Part shown: piece by piece, positions 1-7,893 of the stretch
Layout: each line of letters opens with the position of its first letter
Numbering within the stretch: the first letter of the stretch is position 1
Assembly: GCA_964447205.1 (NCBI GenBank)
Contig: CAYUSB010000033.1
Location: 1-64,000 of the forward strand
DNA length: 64,000 nucleotides
Direction: 5' to 3'
Source: JAEUKH01 sp964447205
Lineage (GTDB): Bacteria > Myxococcota_A > Polyangia > Polyangiales > Ga0077539
Notes under the pieces: model-generated
The model's input: the letters and a program-made list of their open reading frames with translations, nothing else
The model's database searches: none
What the model was told of the DNA's origin: nothing
Position numbers and translations under genes: made by a program

Positions 1-41
1 GGGTGCGTCGGCGGGTGCGTCGGCGGGTGCGTCGGCGGGTG
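1..41. repeat. 12-bp tandem repeat in lipoprotein tether
   Basis: Three full copies and one partial copy of the unit gggtgcgtcggc. Read on the minus strand it encodes the repeated Ala-Asp-Ala-Pro of the lipoprotein tether. Because the unit is a multiple of three, copy-number change would lengthen or shorten the tether without a frameshift. The array is cut by the window edge. Confidence 0.7.
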
Positions 42-174
42 CGGCGTCATCCTTGGCGGCGTCGTCGGCGTCGGTCGCGGCGTCGGTGGACGTGGGCGGT
101 GTGGCCGAGGTGCCGGGGCCGCAGCCCACGGCCCACGCGCCGAGCAACAAGAGAAGAAGGGAAGGTGTACGCAA
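1..174 (-). CDS. Lipoprotein, N-terminal part (runs off window)
   Basis: Minus-strand reading from a TTG at 174-172 stays open for 58 codons to the window edge. The start is supported by a strong AGGAGGA Shine-Dalgarno about six bases upstream. The first 18 residues form a lipoprotein signal: basic N-terminus, six consecutive leucines, then a lipobox-like AVGC. After the cysteine comes a low-complexity Asp/Ala/Pro/Thr tether (ADAP repeats), typical of surface lipoproteins in this genome. It lies downstream of the LOG and TonB-receptor genes on the same strand and could be the last gene of that run. The functional domain is outside the window, so no role is assigned. Confidence 0.7.
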   Translation of the reverse strand, partial: MRTPSLLLLLLGAWAVGCGPGTSATPPTSTDAATDADDAAKDDAAPADAPADAPADAP

Positions 175-401
175 GGGGGTTCCTCCTGAGGGGTTTGGCC
201 CGCCGTCTGGGTGCGGCGCGGTTGCACATCGGCCACACATCGCAACGGCCGTACCGGCCCGCGCGGAGGGGGCGGGGTCGGTCGGATGTCCATGGATTCA
301 AGCCGATCGGGTTGCCCCCCCCCGGGGCGACCTGCCGAGTCCTTGCACGGACGGCTGTACGTGTTGTGCGCTCAGGAGAAGGAGCGCCGGTCAGGACCCG
401 G

Positions 402-989
402 TCAGCCCCCGAACTTCGCGGGGTTTACCGCGGGGGGGACGTACGCCCACAGGGCCTTCACCGCGGCCGTGGCGTCGGGCACAAAGGTGAGGAACTCGCC
501 GAGGCGCGGGGCCATGAAGCCCGCGGCGATGGCCTGGGCCACCATGGCCCGCAGGGGGGCGTAGTAGCCCCCGAGGTCGACGAGCACGATGGGCCGACCG
601 TGCAGGCCGATCTGGCGCCAGGTGGCCACCTCCAGGAGCTCCTCCCAGGTGCCGTATCCCCCCGGAAGGGCCACGTAGGCGTCGGCCCGCTCGGACATCA
701 GGGCCTTGCGGGTGTGCATGGAGGACGTGATGTGCAGCTCGCTCAGGCCGTGGTGGGTGAGGTCGGGGCGGGACAGGCTCTCGGGCATCACGCCCACGAC
801 GGTTCCGCCGGCCTCGAGGGCCGCGTCGGCCATGGCCCCCATGAGGCCCACCGAGGCCCCGCCGTACATGACCGTGGCCCCGGCCAGGGCGAGCTCCGCC
901 CCGAGGGCCCGGGCCTCGGCGAGGTAGGCCGGGTCGTGGCCCGGGGACGAGCCGCAAAACACTGTGACCTGTGCGCCGTGAAGTTCCAT
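402..989 (-). CDS. LOG-family Rossmann-fold protein (TIGR00730 type)
   Basis: A 195-residue cytosolic protein of the LOG / putative lysine decarboxylase family. Characterised members are phosphoribohydrolases that release cytokinin-type bases or nucleobases from nucleoside 5'-monophosphates. The family signature is intact: a GGAS loop at residues 43-46, MHTRKALM at 91-98, and the catalytic PGGYGTWEE at 109-117. The length is normal. The ATG at 989 has a GGAG Shine-Dalgarno six bases upstream. It starts 34 bases after the TonB-receptor stop on the same strand, so the two may be co-transcribed. The substrate cannot be told from sequence, and a true lysine decarboxylase activity is unlikely. Confidence 0.9.
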   Translation of the reverse strand: MELHGAQVTVFCGSSPGHDPAYLAEARALGAELALAGATVMYGGASVGLMGAMADAALEAGGTVVGVMPESLSRPDLTHHGLSELHITSSMHTRKALMSERADAYVALPGGYGTWEELLEVATWRQIGLHGRPIVLVDLGGYYAPLRAMVAQAIAAGFMAPRLGEFLTFVPDATAAVKALWAYVPPAVNPAKFGG

Positions 990-1023
990 GATGGGCTCCG
1001 TCGGGGATTAGCACGGAGCGGGG

Positions 1024-3126
1024 TCAGTCGGTGAGGAAGCGGAGCAGGGCCATCACGTTGCGACCGGGCATGGTGTAGCCCCCTCCGTAGGGGGTGTAGG
1101 GGCTGTCGAGGATGTTCTCGATGGCCACGGCGGCGAGGGCGTGGGCGGTCACCTGGGCCCCGACCCGCAGGGCCACGGTGCTCCACCCAGGCACCTCCCG
1201 GCACGCCTCGGCCCCCTGCGGGCAGAGCCGCACGTCGTCGCGGTCGCTGCGGGCGAGGCGGGTCTGGGCGAGGCCTCCCGTCAGCACCGCGTCGACCCAC
1301 ACCCGGGCCCCGCGCCACCCCAACGTGACCCTCCCCATCCACGGCGGAACCTTCGCCAGGGGCTCCCGCACCGCCACCCCGGCCTCGTCGACGGTCGTGG
1401 CCTCGGCCCAGGTCCCCCACACCGCGGCCCCGACGGCGAACCCCCGTCGGCTGCGCACCGTGACCTCCACCTCGGCCCCGGCGAGGCGCCCGTCGCTCGC
1501 GTTGGCCCGGGTGTACACCCGTCGGCCCTCCACCATGGTCTGTCCCTCGAAGCGCCCCGGGACCCGCGTGATCAGCCCGTCCAGGGTGGCCCCGTACACA
1601 TGGGCCGAGGCCGCCACGGGCCCGCGCATCCACCGGGCCCCGACCTCGGCCGTCCACGACCGCTCGGGACCGAGGGAGGGATTGGGCACATCGAAGCTCC
1701 GGGCCCCGCTCCCGAGGGCCTGAAAATCGTCGAGGTTGGGCGCCCGGAACCCCCCGAGCACGCTGGCCATCAGGGCCACCCCCCGGGCCGGTCGCCACCG
1801 CACGCCCGCGCTGGCCACCGGGGCCGCGAAGGTGCGGTCGAGGGCGGGGTTGGGCCCGTCCACGGGGCCCCGGGCGTCGACCAGGGCCACCCGGGCCCCG
1901 AGCTCGGTCGACCACACCTCGCCCCCAAACCGCTGCTGCCACAGGGCGTAGAGCCCGCCCGTGAGGTACCGGCTCCCGTCGACGTAGCGCCCCCGTCCTG
2001 CAACGGTGTCCATCCCCGGTCGGGTCGTCACGGTCTGGCTCCCGACGTGGTCCCAGGCGAGCTCGAAGCCTGTGGTGATGCGGGTCCGGGTCCAGGCGAG
2101 CTCGGCCTGGAGGCCCGCGTGGAGGGTCTGCACCGTGTCCGACTCGGTGTCGGTCCGGTCGGCCCGAAACCGATCGCGAACCTCCTCCCGTTGCATCGCC
2201 CCGACCCGCCCCACGAGGCGCCCCCGGTCGCCGAGGCGGGCCTGCCCGTGGACGTACCCCAGGTCGCGCCGTTGCAGCCGAAACACCCGGGTGTCTCCGG
2301 GCACCGACAGGTCGGGCCGCGGGGCGTCCAGGACGGCCCCCGTGGTGAGGGCGACCCCGAGGCGATGCCGGTCCGAGGGGGCCACCACGGCCCGGGCGCT
2401 CACGGCGTGGTCGTCGTAGCCCGTAAAGGCCACGTCGCCGAGGTGCCCCCCGGCGAAGACCCGCCCGGTGCTCCCGAGGGACCCCGAGAGCAGGGCGGCG
2501 TACCGTCCCGACTCGCCCTCGACGAGGCCCTGGGTGAGCACCGAGCGCTCGGCCGCGGCCCCGCGTACGGTGACCTCGCCGTGGAGGTGGGTGGCCCCGT
2601 CGGGATGGGGGAGGGCGTCGAGGGGGGTCACGGCCACCACGCCCCCGAGGGCGTCCGAGCCGTAGAGCACGCTGGCCGCGCCCCGGACCACCTCCACCCG
2701 TTGCACCGAGGCCGGGTCGATGAGGGTCAGGAGCGCGTTTCCGCCCACCTTGGTGAGGCTGTCGTTGAGCCGCAGCCCGTCGAAGAGCAGGAGGGTCCGC
2801 TGGCCCCCGAGGCCGCGCAGGACGGGGGCCGCCGAGCCGCTGGTGGTGCGCTGGACGAAGACGCCCGGCAGCTCGTCGAGGCGCTCGCCCACGTCGCGGG
2901 CCAGGGCCCGGGTGGCCTCCCGTCGGCTGTCGACCGACACCGATCGGGACGTATCAAGGAGGGACTCGCGTCGTCGCGACGGGGCGCTCACCACGGCCTC
3001 GCCCGCCACGGTCTCCAGCTCGGTCGGGGCGGGGGCCTCGCGGGGGCGGGTCTGGGCCCACCCGGGGAGGCTCAAGCTCGCCGCGGCAGCGAACCAACAA
3101 CCCGAGGACCGTAGGGGAATGGGCAT
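1024..3126 (-). CDS. TonB-dependent outer-membrane receptor, haem/haemoglobin-receptor-like
   Basis: A 700-residue outer-membrane receptor. It has an N-terminal signal peptide (about residues 1-23, ending PGWA), a plug domain at about 60-170 and a C-terminal beta-barrel to the end. The plug contains RVEVVRGAASVLYGSDALGG, the pattern seen in TonB-dependent haemoglobin, haem and vitamin B12 receptors. An import role powered by TonB is well supported; the substrate is inferred and uncertain. The ATG at 3126 is chosen because it gives a signal peptide. The open frame continues upstream to 5217 only because GC-rich antisense DNA rarely has stops. It is divergent from the FIST gene and followed by the LOG gene. 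Confidence 0.88.
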   Translation of the reverse strand: MPIPLRSSGCWFAAAASLSLPGWAQTRPREAPAPTELETVAGEAVVSAPSRRRESLLDTSRSVSVDSRREATRALARDVGERLDELPGVFVQRTTSGSAAPVLRGLGGQRTLLLFDGLRLNDSLTKVGGNALLTLIDPASVQRVEVVRGAASVLYGSDALGGVVAVTPLDALPHPDGATHLHGEVTVRGAAAERSVLTQGLVEGESGRYAALLSGSLGSTGRVFAGGHLGDVAFTGYDDHAVSARAVVAPSDRHRLGVALTTGAVLDAPRPDLSVPGDTRVFRLQRRDLGYVHGQARLGDRGRLVGRVGAMQREEVRDRFRADRTDTESDTVQTLHAGLQAELAWTRTRITTGFELAWDHVGSQTVTTRPGMDTVAGRGRYVDGSRYLTGGLYALWQQRFGGEVWSTELGARVALVDARGPVDGPNPALDRTFAAPVASAGVRWRPARGVALMASVLGGFRAPNLDDFQALGSGARSFDVPNPSLGPERSWTAEVGARWMRGPVAASAHVYGATLDGLITRVPGRFEGQTMVEGRRVYTRANASDGRLAGAEVEVTVRSRRGFAVGAAVWGTWAEATTVDEAGVAVREPLAKVPPWMGRVTLGWRGARVWVDAVLTGGLAQTRLARSDRDDVRLCPQGAEACREVPGWSTVALRVGAQVTAHALAAVAIENILDSPYTPYGGGYTMPGRNVMALLRFLTD

Positions 3127-3219
3127 GCGGATGCCCCGAGGGTCGCACGACGGAGCGGGGGCGATGCAAGGGACACCGCGTGGCGGGCGGGTTCGGGGTA
3201 CACTCTGCGACCGTTCACG

Positions 3220-4380
3220 ATGGCAGCCCCCCTCGCAGCGTCCCTGTCCGAAGTGTCCGACCGCGGGGGCCTCCCCCGGGCCGCCCGCAACGCCATGCGG
3301 GAGGCCCTGCGCCAGGTCGGCGAGGCCTCGTTGTCGGTGGCCTTCGTCAGCGGGGGCCCGAAGTCCCCCGGGGTGGCCCTCCTGGCCGACATCGTCGGCG
3401 AGCTCGGGGCCCTGGCCCCCGGGGCCGTGGTGGTGGCCATGGAGACCCCCACGGCCCTCGGCGACGGGAGCGAGCGCGAGGGGGCCGTGGCCCTGTCGCT
3501 CCTGACCTTCGGGCGCGGGGTGTTCTCGGTGACCCCGACGCTCCTCGACGCCGAGTCCGAGGGCGAGCCCATCGCGGACGTCCTGCACCGGGCCGCGGGG
3601 GCGCACCGGGCCGAAGACCTGTCGCCGCGGGTCACCCTCGCCTTCCTCGGGCCCAAGGCCCACACCGCCGGGAGCCTCGCGGGCCTGGCCGACCCGTCCC
3701 TGCCTCCCATCGCGGGGGCGGGCTCGAAGGCCGTGGTGGGGGCCCTCCCGGGGGAGATCCCCAGGGCCCTGACGGCCGCCGTCCTGCCCCTCGTGACCCG
3801 GCTCGGGGTCGCCATCTGCGCCTCCCCTGCCGTGGAAATTCTCACCCCCTGGGCCCCCATCACCGAGGTCGAGGGCACCTTCGTGCGCCGGGTGGGTGAC
3901 CGGCCCTTCCTCGAGGCCCTCACCGCGGCCACGGGGGGGCGCGGCGAGCGCGACCCGGTCCTCGTGGCCGTGCGCTCGGCCGACCCCACGCGTTGGGCCC
4001 CCCTCGTGCGAGCCGTGGCCGGGGTCGATCCCCGCCGCGGGGCCGTGGCCGTGGCCGAGCCTCTTCCCCGCGGGGCCGAGGTGGCCCTGGCCGTGCGCAG
4101 CGCCAAGGACGCCCGGAGCGACTTCCACCAGCGCCTCGCGGCCATCGCCCGCGGACTCGGGGGCGCCTCGGTGGCCGGGGCCCTGGTGTGCTCCTGCGCG
4201 GGCCGCGGCAAAAACCTCTTCGGCCACAAGGACGTCGACGCCACCCTCGTACGGACGCGGTTTCCGGGGCCCCAGGCGGGCCTGTACGGGGCCTTCGAGC
4301 TCACCCCCTGGGGCCAAGAGGGCGGCGGCCGGTTTCAGCTCTTCAGCGCCGTGGCCACGGTGTTCTTCCGGCCGTCGTGA
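3220..4380 (+). CDS. FIST domain signal-transduction protein
   Basis: A 386-residue soluble protein with an N-terminal FIST domain (about 35-215) and a FIST_C domain (about 230-375). FIST proteins are predicted small-ligand sensors, sometimes linked to chemotaxis or histidine-kinase systems. The C-terminal signature CSCAGRGKNLFG is present, followed by a conserved Gly-rich segment ending in the GxFELTPWG region that corresponds to the usual GAFGEI-like loop. There are no membrane segments. The start ATG lacks a clear Shine-Dalgarno. Its TGA overlaps the GTG of the next gene (GTGA at 4377-4380), so translation of the nuclease-like protein is probably coupled to it. No kinase or receptor gene lies alongside. 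Confidence 0.85.
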   Translation: MAAPLAASLSEVSDRGGLPRAARNAMREALRQVGEASLSVAFVSGGPKSPGVALLADIVGELGALAPGAVVVAMETPTALGDGSEREGAVALSLLTFGRGVFSVTPTLLDAESEGEPIADVLHRAAGAHRAEDLSPRVTLAFLGPKAHTAGSLAGLADPSLPPIAGAGSKAVVGALPGEIPRALTAAVLPLVTRLGVAICASPAVEILTPWAPITEVEGTFVRRVGDRPFLEALTAATGGRGERDPVLVAVRSADPTRWAPLVRAVAGVDPRRGAVAVAEPLPRGAEVALAVRSAKDARSDFHQRLAAIARGLGGASVAGALVCSCAGRGKNLFGHKDVDATLVRTRFPGPQAGLYGAFELTPWGQEGGGRFQLFSAVATVFFRPS

Positions 4381-5963
4381 CCGAGGGGCTGGCCGCGTGG
4401 CGCTGGAGCCCTCAGGGGCCGGGCGGGCCCGCGGTGACCCTGACCGAGGTGGGGGCTTCGGTGCCGGGGCCGGAGGGCCCCTGGGAGGCGCGCGGCGAGG
4501 CCGTGGCCGTGGTCCCTCGGGGCGACCCTGGGGCTGGGGGCGAGCACGCCCTGCGCTGGGAGGCCGACGCCGGAGGCCCCGGGCAGCCCGGGTTGTCCCT
4601 GTCCGAACACGGCCGGTACGTGGCCCGCCTGCGCCCCGGACAGACCCTGGAGGTGGGGACGGCCCTGAGCGCGGTGCGTCTCGGGGGCGACCGGGACGAG
4701 GCCCTGTGGCTCGTTCAGGGCCGCGGCCGGGCGGGCTGGACCTCGTGCTCGGTCGGGCTCGGGCGGCGTACGGTGGCCGTCCGTCCGCGCTGGCTCGACG
4801 GGGCCAGGGCGTGGCGGGCCATGCTCGACGACCTGGCGGCCATGGGCTTCGCCGACTGCCTGGAGGGGACGGGGGCCGCGGTGCCCGTTGGGGTCTTCGA
4901 CGGAGGCGCGGCCGTGACGGCCGAGGCCCAGTGGTTGGGGCTCCAGGAGGCCTTGCGCCCGGGGCGCCTCGACGCGGCCCTCGCGGCCATCGGGCGCCAC
5001 CCGCGGGCGACGGTGGGGCGGGGGGTGCAGGTGGTTCCGTGGCAGCGGGCGTCGCGGGCCCGTCCCGAGGAAGTGGGGGCGGCCCGGGCCGCGGGGTCGC
5101 GGGCGGCGGGGGTGGCCGAGTCGGTCCCGCGGCGCAGCCTCGACAGCCCCGAGCACCGCTTCGCGCGCTTCGCACTCGACGACATGGCCCGCATCGCCCG
5201 CGCACTGCGCAACGCACCCGGGCTCGACCCCGCCGCGGTGGCCGCCGCCGGGGCGCGCCTCGGGGCCTTGAGGGCCCACGATCCGACCTGGGCGTCGGTG
5301 CGTCCGGCCCCGAGCGCCCGGTGGAGCCTCGGGCTCGCCCGACACCCCGGATACAGGGCCCTGTGGGCCTTGTGGCGCCTCGTGCGGGGGGCCTCCCCGG
5401 TGCTCGCCTGGGACAGCCCCGAGGCCACCCGGGCCGCCCTGCGCGACACCTCCGCCCTCTACGAACGATGGTGCGCCGTGACCCTGGCCGCCGCCCTGGG
5501 CGTCTCCCCCCCGGGGCGCGTGTCCCTCCTGCGGCACGGCGCGACCCCCTGCCTCGGCGGAACCCTCTGGGCCCAGCGGGTCTTCGCCCCCGGAGCGAGC
5601 TGGTCGCTGGCGTGGCGCCCCGACCTGGCCCTGGAGCGCAACGGGCTGTGGCTCCTCTTCGACGCCAAGCTCCGGCTCGACCCCTCCGGGGAGGGGCCCC
5701 GCGACGAGGTGGCCAAGATGCACGCCTACCGCGACGGGATCGCCGGGGCCTGGGGAGCCCTCGGGCTCGCCCCGTCCCTGGGACCCGGAGCCTGGTGGAC
5801 GGCCCCGGACGGGGGGGGCGTAGGGATGTTCGGGTGGAGGCCGGGGTTGTGCGAAGAGGACGCAGAGGCGCAGCGGTCTACCCTCCGCGGTCAGGTGGCG
5901 GCGTTTGTTGCGGCTGCGTCTGGCACGGAGCCTGCGTTATGGTCCGGCCATGGTGCGTCCTGA
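4377..5963 (+). CDS. DUF2357 / PD-(D/E)XK nuclease-like protein (PDDEXK_7)
   Basis: A 528-residue protein starting at a GTG that overlaps the FIST stop. The N-terminal half resembles DUF2357 and the C-terminal part the PDDEXK_7 (DUF524) nuclease fold. The expected catalytic pattern is visible: RPDLAL with Asp416, then FDAKLRL with Asp429 and Lys431, followed by the family's KMHAYRDGI helix. Relatives are predicted restriction-type endonucleases, often beside McrB-like GTPases. No such GTPase is present here, and the partner is a FIST sensor instead. The last four residues and the TGA at 5961 lie inside the group II intron; after splicing the tail would read GHGFDRRRSS with a stop at 7917-7919. 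Confidence 0.75.
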   Translation: MTEGLAAWRWSPQGPGGPAVTLTEVGASVPGPEGPWEARGEAVAVVPRGDPGAGGEHALRWEADAGGPGQPGLSLSEHGRYVARLRPGQTLEVGTALSAVRLGGDRDEALWLVQGRGRAGWTSCSVGLGRRTVAVRPRWLDGARAWRAMLDDLAAMGFADCLEGTGAAVPVGVFDGGAAVTAEAQWLGLQEALRPGRLDAALAAIGRHPRATVGRGVQVVPWQRASRARPEEVGAARAAGSRAAGVAESVPRRSLDSPEHRFARFALDDMARIARALRNAPGLDPAAVAAAGARLGALRAHDPTWASVRPAPSARWSLGLARHPGYRALWALWRLVRGASPVLAWDSPEATRAALRDTSALYERWCAVTLAAALGVSPPGRVSLLRHGATPCLGGTLWAQRVFAPGASWSLAWRPDLALERNGLWLLFDAKLRLDPSGEGPRDEVAKMHAYRDGIAGAWGALGLAPSLGPGAWWTAPDGGGVGMFGWRPGLCEEDAEAQRSTLRGQVAAFVAAASGTEPALWSGHGAS

Positions 5964-6543
5964 CGACGACGGCGTAGCGAGCCCCTCGGGGTGCGGTGCG
6001 CCATCGACAGGCCGTGTCTCTCCAGCCGGTGCGAGTCCGGTCCGGGTAGGCGCCAGTGCGCCCGGTAGCAGACCCCAGGCGGGGGGGGAGATCCCCCCGA
6101 CCCGAGCGGGGTGTCGAAAGCCCGCCAGACGCAGTGATGCGTGCAACGGGGAGCAAGTTCGCGGGCCGCAACATCAAGTGAAGCCTGCCGTCTCGACAGA
6201 CGAACAATGCGAGCGCCGAGTCGCGCATGTCACGACGAAGGCAACACCCGCTGCGCCAGGCACTGGAGCGCGATGCGCGGAGGGCGTCGCCGGGGTGTGG
6301 GGCGCAGCACGCGAACAAGGAGAGGCACGGAACAGGAGAGGCCCGTCTGCACAGCCCTCGTCGGGGCAAGGACGCGCGTATAAGCCGAAGGCGAAGTCGC
6401 GCGCCGTGCAGCGGGAGTCCGAGGGGATCGTAGTACCGACGCGCTCGACCCTCGTCGCGCGCACGAACGCCGTGAAGAACAACGCGGCGGGAGGGAAGGG
6501 TCCCTGCGGTGGTCATGTGGACGGAGCGGGTACGCGTGAGGGA

Positions 6544-7770
6544 ATGCCCGGCAAGACCGGCGCTAACAACCCCGGCGGCCATAGGCCGCGCGACAAAGCG
6601 CAACAACTGCAACGGACGCTGTGGGCCGCAGCCAAGCGGGCACCGGGTCGGCGCTTCCACGCCCTGTATGACCACTTCCACAGGGCTGACATCCTGCGGG
6701 AGGCGTGGCGGCGCGTGCGACACAACCAGGGCGCCGCGGGGGTCGATCGCCAGTCGATCCGCGACGTCGAGCAGTACGGCGTGGAGCGCTTCCTCGATGC
6801 GCTCGGTGCCGCGCTGCGCGCAGGCACGTACCGACCGAACGTGGTCCGTCGGCGGTACATTCCGAAGGCCGATGGGAGGCCTCGGCCGCTGGGTATCCCG
6901 ACGGTTCGGGACCGGGTGGCGCAGATGGCGGCGAAGCTGGTGCTGGAGCCGATCTTCGAGGCGGATTTTCTTCCGTGCTCGTACGGCTTCCGGCCCAAGC
7001 GGAGCGCGACGATGGCGCTGGAGACCCTTCGTAAAGCGGGGGCCAAGGGCGGCCATCACGTGCTCGACGCCGACATCCGCGACTACTTCGGGAGCATCGA
7101 CCACGACAAGCTGATGAAGCTCGTCGCGCGTCGTGTCTCGGACCGCCGCGTGCTCAAGCTGCTGCGGCAGTGGCTCACGGTGGGTGTGATGGACGGCGCG
7201 ACGGTGACTCGTACCGTCGCGGGCACGCCGCAGGGCGGGGTGATCTCGCCGCTGCTGTCCAACATCTACCTGCACGTGCTCGACGTACTGTGGACCCGCC
7301 ACAGCGCCCCGCTCGGGACGCTGGTGCGGTACGCCGACGACTTCGTGGTGATGTGCCGCACCGCGAGGGATTGCGAGCAGGCCGAGGCGCGGGTGAGGGT
7401 GATCCTCGCGCGGCTGGGTCTTGAGCTGCACCCCGAGAAGATGAAGCGGGTCCGGCAGCGCGTGAAGGAGCTGACGCCGCGTTCGCGTTGCCACAGGGAC
7501 GTCCGCGAGATCATCGCGGAGCTGAACCCCGTGCTGCGCGGCTGGGGCAACTACTTCCGCACGGGGAACGCAGCGAAGCGTTTCAACCAGCTCGACGGGT
7601 ACGTCTGGCAGCGGCTGCGATCGTTGCGCCTCGCGCGCAAGGGTCGCAACCTCAAGCCGAGCGAAGCCGGGCGGTGGACGCGCGAGAGCTTCTGGAATCT
7701 CGGCCTGCATCGCCTGCGCGGGACCGTCGCGTACCCGGAGCGTGCCTTCTTTCACAAGGAGGCCGCGTAA
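6544..7770 (+). CDS. ltrA: Group II intron reverse transcriptase/maturase, internally deleted
   Basis: The intron-encoded protein, 408 residues from the ATG at 6544. The true start may lie further upstream, because the frame is open back to 5905. Normal members splice their intron RNA and copy it into DNA. RT motifs are clear, including SYGFRPKRSA, TPQGGVISPLLSNIYL and the catalytic YADD at 263-266. A maturase domain follows (RGWGNYFRTGNAAKRFNQL). The usual block after motif 6, containing the GFDFLGF strand (RT motif 7), is missing: LHPEK299 joins directly to M300KRVRQRVKELT. About 40 residues appear deleted in frame. There is no C-terminal HNH endonuclease. Reverse transcription is therefore doubtful, though some maturase function could remain. 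Confidence 0.88.
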   Translation: MPGKTGANNPGGHRPRDKAQQLQRTLWAAAKRAPGRRFHALYDHFHRADILREAWRRVRHNQGAAGVDRQSIRDVEQYGVERFLDALGAALRAGTYRPNVVRRRYIPKADGRPRPLGIPTVRDRVAQMAAKLVLEPIFEADFLPCSYGFRPKRSATMALETLRKAGAKGGHHVLDADIRDYFGSIDHDKLMKLVARRVSDRRVLKLLRQWLTVGVMDGATVTRTVAGTPQGGVISPLLSNIYLHVLDVLWTRHSAPLGTLVRYADDFVVMCRTARDCEQAEARVRVILARLGLELHPEKMKRVRQRVKELTPRSRCHRDVREIIAELNPVLRGWGNYFRTGNAAKRFNQLDGYVWQRLRSLRLARKGRNLKPSEAGRWTRESFWNLGLHRLRGTVAYPERAFFHKEAA

Positions 7771-7795
7771 TGCTGTGTCCCGAGAGACCACCGGT

Positions 7796-7893
7796 AAGCC
7801 GTGTGCGGGAAATCCGCACGCACGGTTTGAGAGGGGGCTCTGCCCTCTCACCGGAGTCCAACCACTCCCTGAGAAAGGGCAGAGTCTACCAAT
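7796..7893 (+). ncRNA. Group II intron domains V and VI
   Basis: Domain V is at about 7796-7829: the strand beginning AAGCCGTGTGCGG folds back through a GAAA-containing loop onto TCCGCACGCACGG, with the AGC triad at 7797-7799. Domain VI follows. The outer helix is the perfect 9-bp inverted repeat CTCTGCCCT (7838-7846) and AGGGCAGAG (7876-7884). An inner hairpin pairs GGAGT (7853-7857) with ACTCC (7864-7868). The intron ends TCTACCAAT at 7893. These are the catalytic and branch-point parts of the ribozyme. Confidence 0.85.

Larger units (their letters stand above)
5953..7893 (+). mobile_element. Group II intron with reverse transcriptase/maturase ORF
   Basis: A 1941-bp group II intron. The 5' end is the canonical GTGCG (5953-5957) and the 3' end is AT after domain VI. 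Domain V with its AGC triad lies at 7796-7829. The boundaries are supported by coding logic: joining 5952 to 7894 turns the upstream ATG at 5939 into an open frame, ATG GTC CGG CCA TGG ATT, that continues in frame through the acyltransferase. About 590 bases (5953-6543) form the structured RNA domains before the internal ORF. I could not find a convincing EBS1 match to the 5' exon by eye. GC content looks lower than in the flanks, as expected for a mobile element. Confidence 0.9.

Noticed and set aside
1141..3114. Long plus-strand open frame of 657 codons opposite the TonB receptor
   Set aside because: Translation is Gly/Pro/His/Arg-rich without any domain; it mirrors the real receptor gene and reflects scarcity of stops in GC-rich antisense DNA.
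3127..5217. Upstream extension of the TonB-receptor frame
   Set aside because: The added sequence is low-complexity Arg/Pro and overlaps the FIST and nuclease genes; the signal peptide begins at 3126.
5953..7893. Insertion sequence or transposon
   Set aside because: No transposase or terminal inverted repeats; domain V, the GTGCG start and the maturase identify a group II intron.
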